Shown here piece after piece: positions 58,216 through 64,000 of a stretch of 64,000 nucleotides of DNA. The notes beneath the pieces are model-generated. The model saw nothing but the letters and a program-made list of their open reading frames with translations. It ran no database searches and was not told the origin of the DNA. The translations under genes and the position numbers were made by a program. The stretch's first letter is position 1; each line of letters starts with the position of its first letter. Source of the stretch: Flavobacterium ammonificans (GTDB lineage: Bacteria; Bacteroidota; Bacteroidia; Flavobacteriales; Flavobacteriaceae); NCBI RefSeq assembly GCF_020886115.1, contig NZ_AP025185.1:2170001-2234000 (forward strand), read 5' to 3'.

Positions 58216-59280
58216 TCAATGCGATTTAAACATTGTCATATTTTTGAAATTTCGTGTAATATATAAAAACGAAGCATTCATAATATTTCCCATGGATTTG
58301 GCTTTCTTAAAATTCATATCATTGGTGTAACGATACAATTCCATTTTCAATTGTTCCAAATGTGACGATGTTGATAAGGTATCGTCTCCCATAATTTTTA
58401 AAAGTCGTTTGATTCTATTTTCAGCTGAGTGAATTCTTTTAGCCAAAACAGAACGCTCTTCGTTTTTATATTGGTTGATAGAGCTTTCTTGTAATTTATC
58501 TTTTACTAATTGTACCATTGGATAATTTTCTTTGAAAAACTGTGGTCTGTACACTTTAAAATTACCTTCGTAACATTGTTGGTCAAAATCAATCGCTCTA
58601 ATCCTGTACACAACTTGATCAAAATCGTGAATAGGTATCACTACATAATTATAAGCACGCATATCCCCAAGTAAACGAATCATAGAACGCTCATTAAATT
58701 TAACAAACTCCTTGGCAATTTGAGCTTTTTCCGTTTCGGTACAATCCTTGAGATGATTATTTATAAAAACATCACCAGCAATTCCCATAATATGCTCTTC
58801 AATTAATGTATCTTGATGAACTAAAAAGTTAATTTTATCAGGAGACAAAATGTGTTCTAACTCTAAACCATACACGCGAGAAGCATCCGCTTTTTTTACG
58901 TAAAAATGCGTATAATTATCATTAAGAACATTACGTATTTTAATTCGAAATGGCTTTGAATTACCAAATGTACAATAGTCGATTGAGTCAACATTTAAAA
59001 ATTTGATTATCTCTAAATTACCATCCGAATGAAGCAAAGAATAGATTTTTTTAAGTGTCAAATCAATTTCTTCGCGTTCAAATTCGTTATAATACACTCG
59101 AATCCATAAAGTATCTTGATCCTCTTTGTCGTACACATTAACAGAACCTGAAAAACGAAGTAAATCATCGTAAGCAATTGGAAATTTGGATATCCGATCA
59201 AATCGTTCCAAATAATCCAACAAATCAGTGTTTATAGGATAAGATGGCTTTTTATAAATCATTAATGGTTCATCGCTCAT
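58216..59280 (-). CDS. Unrecognised 354-aa protein
   Basis: No family recognised. Soluble: no signal peptide or TM segment. N-terminal half is mixed alpha/beta (FSGSVNVYDKEDQDTLWIRVYY, then FRIKIRNVLNDNYTHFYVKK). The centre has EHIMGIAGDVFINNH and FNERSMIRLLGDMRAYNYVVIP, then YRIRAIDFDQQCYEGNFKVY, a motif with an acidic pair in a strand that recalls the metal site of kinase-like folds. The C-terminus is helical and basic (SAENRIKRLLKIM, KKAKSMGNIM). Monocistronic, convergent with the nucleoid-associated protein gene. The kinase-like reading is speculation. Confidence 0.7.
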   Translation of the reverse strand: MSDEPLMIYKKPSYPINTDLLDYLERFDRISKFPIAYDDLLRFSGSVNVYDKEDQDTLWIRVYYNEFEREEIDLTLKKIYSLLHSDGNLEIIKFLNVDSIDYCTFGNSKPFRIKIRNVLNDNYTHFYVKKADASRVYGLELEHILSPDKINFLVHQDTLIEEHIMGIAGDVFINNHLKDCTETEKAQIAKEFVKFNERSMIRLLGDMRAYNYVVIPIHDFDQVVYRIRAIDFDQQCYEGNFKVYRPQFFKENYPMVQLVKDKLQESSINQYKNEERSVLAKRIHSAENRIKRLLKIMGDDTLSTSSHLEQLKMELYRYTNDMNFKKAKSMGNIMNASFLYITRNFKNMTMFKSH

Positions 59281-59374
59281 GGAAAATGTATTTAAGACAA
59301 ATTTACTGAAATTTATACTCCAAAATAATTTTTGGTTTCCTTTTCCGTTAGCACAACCAAAAAGAGAATTGTAG

Positions 59375-59382
59375 TATCTTTG
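59375..59382 (+). promoter_or_regulatory. -7 element of the choice-of-anchor L gene
   Basis: TATCTTTG, 4 nt before the GTG at 59387, or 7 nt before the ATG at 59390. Nearly leaderless mRNA. Confidence 0.6.
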
Positions 59383-59386
59383 TTAG

Positions 59387-61207
59387 GTGATGAATTGGAC
59401 AAAAACCTTATTTATTATTGTATGGATTAGCTGCTTCCCAATCGGGATTTCGGCCCAATCAATTAATGTGGATGATACTAAAGATGCAAATGAATTAGTT
59501 CAAGTGTTAACCAACAATAACAGCTGTTTATCCGTTTTTTCAGAAGCATCAACTGGTGCAACAACTAAAAAAAGTATTGCTTATTTTGATAAAAATGGAA
59601 CAAATTTTCCGTTTTCAAATGGAGTCGTTCTAAGCACTTGGGAAAGCCAAAATTCAAAAGGACCATACAATCCTAGTTTTAGTGGAACTGTTAGTAGTTG
59701 GGGTGGCGACAGTAATATGGATGCTATTTTAGGAGTTAACTCATCTAACGCAACAACTTTAGAATTTGAATTTGAATCTAAAACCAATTTTTTAAGCTTC
59801 AATTATATTTTTGCTTCAAACGAATACATTCGTGATTATCCATGCAACTATTCCGATGGATTGGCTATTTTAATACAAGATGTAACAAGTAATGGTAACT
59901 ACATCAACATTGCAACATTACCCGATGGCACTCCGGTTTCATCTAGAAATATACGTCCCAGAATTAATCTTTCTGATCCATCATTAACAAAATGTGATGC
60001 TAAAAATGAAATGTATTTTGAAAAATTCAATACCAACTTAACAATTCCAAGCCCAATCAATTATGCTGGTCAAACGAAGGTTTTAAATGCACAAAGTAAA
60101 TTAGAAATTGGACATCGATATAGGATTAAATTCGTAATTGCTGAAGGTCCAAGTCGCTCACAATTCTCAGCCTTATTCATAGAAGCTGGTAGTTTTGCAT
60201 CTAAATTAGACTTAGGAAAAAACCGCTTGGTAGCAACTAAAAATGCGGTATGTAATGGTGAAACGATTACTGTTTCTACTGGAATAACAGGGGTTCATAA
60301 ATGGTCAAAAACCGATTCAGGCTCAACTACCCAACTGACAGAAAACAGTAATGTCCTTACAATTAATCAACAAGGAACCTATAAAGTAGAAGTGATTAAT
60401 TCGGGCTGTACATTTACAGGAGAAATTAAAATTGAATATGCCGCTGGAATGAATTTAAAAGATGTTGAATTAGCTAAATGTGATGATAACGGAACTGGCA
60501 AAGCAATTTTTGACTTAACTACGGTTCAAAAAGTTGTCATTAATAACGATAGTGAAACCTCTATTTCTGGTTTCTATACAGATGCTGATTTAATGTTTGA
60601 AATTTCAGATCCAAAAGCTTTTGAGAAAACAAATCTTGGAAATCAAGTGGTGTATGTTAAAGGAATCAATCCAAAATTTACATGCTTTGAAACCGCCAAG
60701 ATAACCTTAAAAACACTCCCTAGTAGTCAAAACTCAGCTAGTGAGCCAAATCCGATTATTAAAGAATTTGCTGGAGGAAAAAATTCGATTGAACTAATTA
60801 CAAGTGGGACTGCTTCTAATTTAGAGTTTTCGATTGATGGTTTTAATTATAAAGAGAATTCACTATTTACAGATGTACCAAAAGGGAAGTATTTTGCATA
60901 CATTCGAAATACTACAAATTGTGAATTTATTTCTTTTCCGTTTACAATTTTGGATTATCCTACATTTTTCACTCCAAATGGAGACGGAATTAATGACGAA
61001 TGGAAAATCTCAGATATGATCAAATTTCCAAAATCTGTTGTCTATATATTTGACCGTTATGGTAAATTATTAAAACAAATGAATGCAAGTTCGGTGGGCT
61101 GGAACGGAACTTTAAATGGTTTGCCGCTCCCAGCAGATGACTATTGGTTTCGTTTAATTCTAAATGATAACCAAATAGTTAATGGTCATTTTAGTTTAAA
61201 AAGGTAA
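59387..61207 (+). CDS. Choice-of-anchor L domain protein with T9SS type B sorting domain
   Basis: 606 aa, secreted. Signal peptide with WTKTLFIIVWISCFPIGISAQ. The choice-of-anchor L domain (about 30-260) contains FNYIFASNEYIRDYPCNYSDGLAILIQD. Ig/PKD-like repeats follow (about 270-515). The C-terminus (about 525-606) is a T9SS type B sorting domain: FFTPNGDGINDEWKI, YIFDRYGKLLK and GWNGTLNG-PLPADDYWF. Start is GTG (59387) or the ATG next to it at 59390; GTG is kept only as the longer option. Probably exported to the surface in flavobacteria, where type B cargo needs SprF-like partners. Confidence 0.92.
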   Translation: MMNWTKTLFIIVWISCFPIGISAQSINVDDTKDANELVQVLTNNNSCLSVFSEASTGATTKKSIAYFDKNGTNFPFSNGVVLSTWESQNSKGPYNPSFSGTVSSWGGDSNMDAILGVNSSNATTLEFEFESKTNFLSFNYIFASNEYIRDYPCNYSDGLAILIQDVTSNGNYINIATLPDGTPVSSRNIRPRINLSDPSLTKCDAKNEMYFEKFNTNLTIPSPINYAGQTKVLNAQSKLEIGHRYRIKFVIAEGPSRSQFSALFIEAGSFASKLDLGKNRLVATKNAVCNGETITVSTGITGVHKWSKTDSGSTTQLTENSNVLTINQQGTYKVEVINSGCTFTGEIKIEYAAGMNLKDVELAKCDDNGTGKAIFDLTTVQKVVINNDSETSISGFYTDADLMFEISDPKAFEKTNLGNQVVYVKGINPKFTCFETAKITLKTLPSSQNSASEPNPIIKEFAGGKNSIELITSGTASNLEFSIDGFNYKENSLFTDVPKGKYFAYIRNTTNCEFISFPFTILDYPTFFTPNGDGINDEWKISDMIKFPKSVVYIFDRYGKLLKQMNASSVGWNGTLNGLPLPADDYWFRLILNDNQIVNGHFSLKR

Positions 61208-61230
61208 ACTATTTTTACTATTTTTAGAAA

Positions 61231-64000
61231 ATGAAAAAAATACCACTTATTTTCATTTTTTTAATTTCGTTTAATTGCTTTGCTCAATTTAGCAAAACGC
61301 ATTATATTCCACCATTAACTTCTAGTAGTAGCGCTGGTGTGACTCCACAAGATCATTATATATATATCTCCACACCCAGTATTCAAGATGTAAAATTTAA
61401 AATTTTCCCAATTGGTGGTACTCCTATTTTAGGAACAGTAAACAAAGTCACCCCGTATAGATATAGTATTGGTTCAGGCGATAATAGTCAACTATTTGAA
61501 TCTAGTTCTAATACTGGAAAAAGTTCACATAAAGGTTTTATAATAGAAAGTGAAGGATTAATTTATGCTAATATAAGAACTAACTCTGGTGGAGGAAATC
61601 AAGCAGGAGGATTAGTGGCTAAAGGAATTAGTGGCTTGGGAAAACGTTTCCGAGCTGGAGCCATGTTGAATACTACTAATATAACTGGATTATTAAATTT
61701 TTTCTCAGTTTTAGCAACAGAAAACAATACAAAAGTTACTATATCAAATATCCCAAATGGAACTGTTTTAGCTAATGGAAACACATTCACAGGTCCTGAA
61801 ATAATTAATCTAAATAAAAACGAAAGTTACACCTTAGCAATTAATGGCAATATGGGGGGTAATCTAATTGGAGCATTAATCGAATCTGATAAAGATATTG
61901 TGGTCAATAGTGGTTCTTTTGGTGGAACCAATGACCCTACAACTGATCTAAATGCAGGAAGAGATATTGGATTTGATCAAATCGTGGGTGCCGATAAAAT
62001 TGGTACTGAATATATATTTGTAAAAGGCCAAGGAACTGATGTTTTAGAGAGGGTACTTCTAATAGCTGATGCAGATAACACCGAAATATATGTCAACGGA
62101 AACAATACATCTATAGCAACAATTCAGGCTGGTGAAAAATATATTTTAGATGGAAACCGATTTGTAAACAACAACTTATATATAAAAACTTCAAAAAATG
62201 TATTTGCCTACCAAAGTATAGGTGCTAGAAATTCAAATGCCAATCAAAATTTATTTTTTGTACCACCTTTAAACTGCTCTACACCAAAAATTGTAGATTA
62301 TATTCCTCAAATTAACTTAATTGGAAGTAGAAATTATGATGGTACAGTTAATATTGTGACAGAAGCAGATGCTAATGTTTTAATTAATGAAACTCCAATA
62401 GGAGTAGCTCCTACACAAATTACAGGAAATCCAAAGTTTGTTTATTTCTCAATTACGGGACTTACTGGAAATGTGGCTATCAAATCAAGCAAACAAGTCT
62501 ATGTTTCTTATTATGGAACAAATGTAAATGCTACTTATGGAGGATATTATTCTGGTTTTGACATCAAACCCGAACTTTCTATTGATAATTCAACATCTAC
62601 TTCTGGAAATTGTATACCAAACGTTGTTCTTAAAACAGAACCTGATAGTGATTATACCTATCAATGGTTAAACAATGGGGTAGATATTAATGGCGAAACA
62701 GGAAATACATTTAAACCGTTATCACCTGGTTATTATCAAGTGAAAAGAAGTATTCCAAGTTGCAATACAAGTACACTTTCAGATAAAATTCCTGTGAGTA
62801 CTTGTCCTACAGATGGTGATGGAGATTCTGTTCCGGATGATGTTGATTTGGATTTCGATAATGATGGGATTACTAATTGCGAAGAGTCATTTGGGAGTGT
62901 AGCAGTAGATCTTACAGGACCAAACCTTATAAAAAACACCTATTCTAATACTTATTCTACTAGCACTACATATGTGCCCACTACAAGTTCAGTTCTTTTA
63001 TCTGCTAAAAGCAATGGAGACTTTATAAGTGAAGTTCCTGCTGGAGTAAATAATTCTACAGAGTATAGAATTGCTTTTACCAATCCAATTGCGCTAACCT
63101 TAGAATATGTAGCTAATGGGAATTCAACTGATTTAACTAACTCGGATGGGGATTTTATTATAAAATCAGATAGCAATAAAACGGTAACAGTTTTGAATCC
63201 TACTAATCAATTGTTGATTGATACTAATGCTGACGGAATATACGAGAGTGGCGTTACACAACATTCTTCTTTTGAAATCCGTTTCAGACTCAATAGTACT
63301 ACTCCCCTTGCTGCTGGAACTGGAACCTTTAGTTTTCAATCTTATCTAACAACTTCACTTACATTTATTCATAAAAACTTATCAGAAAACACAAACAATA
63401 AAGCTTCTTTTTCAATTAAAGCAAAATGTATTCCTAGATACTCTGACTCGGATTCAACTCCTGATTATTTAGATCTAGACAGTGATAATGACCGAATTTT
63501 AGATGTAATTGAATCGCAAGCTAATACTCTAGTAGGGACTTCTGTAATAGATGCCAATAAAGATGGAATTTATGATGTTTTTGGAACCGGAACCATACCG
63601 CAAGATTCCGATCAAGATGGTATTCCTGATTATTTGGATTTAGATAGTGATAATGATGGTATCAAGGACGAATTAGAAACAGACCAAGACCAAGACAATG
63701 ATGGCATAAGAAACTATCGTGATCTAGATCGAGAAAATGACGGTTGTAACGATGTAATAGAAGCTGGATTTCCAGATGGTGATTTAGATGGAGAATATGG
63801 TGTCGCCCCTATAACGGTTAATTCTTTTGGATTAGTAAATAGCGCACCTTACTCAATTCCAAATACAGATTATAGCATTGCAGCACCCATAGTTATAACC
63901 ACACAACCTATAGCTCAACCAACTTGCGAATTGCAAAATACTTCTATTTTAATAACCGATAATGGTGGAAACACCTATCAATGGCAGTTATTTGATGGAA
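61231..64000 (+). CDS. Large secreted protein with IgGFc-binding-like and TSP3 repeats, 3' end outside window
   Basis: 923 codons are open to the window end; no stop was met. Signal peptide MKKIPLIFIFLISFNCFAQ. Residues about 20-450 resemble the IgGFc-binding N-terminal region (e.g. AGAMLNTTNITGLLNFFSVLA, YIFVKGQGTDVLERVLLI, VFAYQSIGARNSNAN). Ig-like modules follow (YQWLNNGVDING). Calcium-binding thrombospondin type 3 repeats appear at about 527-550 (DGDGDSVPDDVDLDFDNDG) and 735-855 (DSDQDGIPDYLDLDSDNDG). Another YQW Ig-like unit starts at the window end. A T9SS sorting domain is expected beyond base 64000. Its ATG is 23 nt after the previous stop, so it may be co-transcribed. Confidence 0.88.
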   Translation, partial: MKKIPLIFIFLISFNCFAQFSKTHYIPPLTSSSSAGVTPQDHYIYISTPSIQDVKFKIFPIGGTPILGTVNKVTPYRYSIGSGDNSQLFESSSNTGKSSHKGFIIESEGLIYANIRTNSGGGNQAGGLVAKGISGLGKRFRAGAMLNTTNITGLLNFFSVLATENNTKVTISNIPNGTVLANGNTFTGPEIINLNKNESYTLAINGNMGGNLIGALIESDKDIVVNSGSFGGTNDPTTDLNAGRDIGFDQIVGADKIGTEYIFVKGQGTDVLERVLLIADADNTEIYVNGNNTSIATIQAGEKYILDGNRFVNNNLYIKTSKNVFAYQSIGARNSNANQNLFFVPPLNCSTPKIVDYIPQINLIGSRNYDGTVNIVTEADANVLINETPIGVAPTQITGNPKFVYFSITGLTGNVAIKSSKQVYVSYYGTNVNATYGGYYSGFDIKPELSIDNSTSTSGNCIPNVVLKTEPDSDYTYQWLNNGVDINGETGNTFKPLSPGYYQVKRSIPSCNTSTLSDKIPVSTCPTDGDGDSVPDDVDLDFDNDGITNCEESFGSVAVDLTGPNLIKNTYSNTYSTSTTYVPTTSSVLLSAKSNGDFISEVPAGVNNSTEYRIAFTNPIALTLEYVANGNSTDLTNSDGDFIIKSDSNKTVTVLNPTNQLLIDTNADGIYESGVTQHSSFEIRFRLNSTTPLAAGTGTFSFQSYLTTSLTFIHKNLSENTNNKASFSIKAKCIPRYSDSDSTPDYLDLDSDNDRILDVIESQANTLVGTSVIDANKDGIYDVFGTGTIPQDSDQDGIPDYLDLDSDNDGIKDELETDQDQDNDGIRNYRDLDRENDGCNDVIEAGFPDGDLDGEYGVAPITVNSFGLVNSAPYSIPNTDYSIAAPIVITTQPIAQPTCELQNTSILITDNGGNTYQWQLFDG

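Overview
The window looks like chromosomal DNA of a Flavobacterium-type member of Bacteroidota (family Flavobacteriaceae). The DNA is AT-rich. Promoters carry the Bacteroidota -7 element TAnnTTTG and Shine-Dalgarno sequences are weak. Marker genes fit: a fused cbb3 oxidase ccoNO, type IX secretion (T9SS) type B cargo, DUF349 and DUF5606 proteins, a Wzi-family capsule protein, and two flavobacterial intergenic repeats. No rRNA, tRNA, CRISPR array, prophage or complete insertion sequence was seen.

Layout. 1-3.5 kb: the 5' part of a PASTA protein, ddl, a DUF433/DUF5615 toxin-antitoxin pair, coaD and a PhnA-like protein, with two intergenic repeat elements. 3.5-9.2 kb: a DbpA-type helicase, an M14 peptidase, a NUDIX gene divergent from pyrE, an SRPBCC protein and birA. 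9.2-14.8 kb: rsfS-ftsH, then a LUD protein, cdsA, psd, an acyl-CoA-binding protein and a lipoprotein-type superoxide dismutase, i.e. membrane quality control and phospholipid synthesis. 14.8-24.2 kb: a secreted GH13 amylase, an LptA/OstA-like protein, a class III aminotransferase, a TPR protein, aroE and a DUF349 protein.

24.2-35.1 kb is the micro-aerobic respiration island: hemN, a SafE-like membrane protein, fixH, ccoG, ccoP, ccoQ (59 aa), ccoNO, ccoS, the copper ATPase ccoI and a Crp/Fnr regulator. Three near-identical palindromes (ATGAYA-WW-TRTCAT) lie in front of hemN, ccoS and between ccoI and the regulator. The first two sit exactly 22 nt upstream of a TAnnTTTG element, and the third sits 22 nt from a degenerate one. 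This reads as a small, locally encoded Fnr regulon.

35-40.3 kb: two unrecognised proteins, an EamA permease, mazG, a DUF5606 protein, def and ruvX. 40.3-49.3 kb: a surface-glycan locus (membrane acyltransferase-SGNH, three GT2 and one GT4 glycosyltransferases, Wzi) with dapD inside it. 49.3-59.3 kb: a Sua5-type enzyme, a GxxExxY nuclease-like ORF enclosed by perfect 23-bp inverted repeats, cca, ctaA, a CDP-alcohol phosphotransferase, a LytS/LytTR two-component system with 2TM proteins, an acidic IS1096-TnpR-like protein, a nucleoid-associated protein and an unrecognised protein. 59.4-64 kb: two large secreted proteins, the last running off the window.

Most promising for novelty: the 440-bp inverted-repeat unit around the GxxExxY ORF, the Fnr-box architecture, the kinase-2TM fusion beside a free 2TM paralogue, and the paired 9-bp repeats or inverted repeats at the promoters of the 35.6-kb and 40.7-kb genes.
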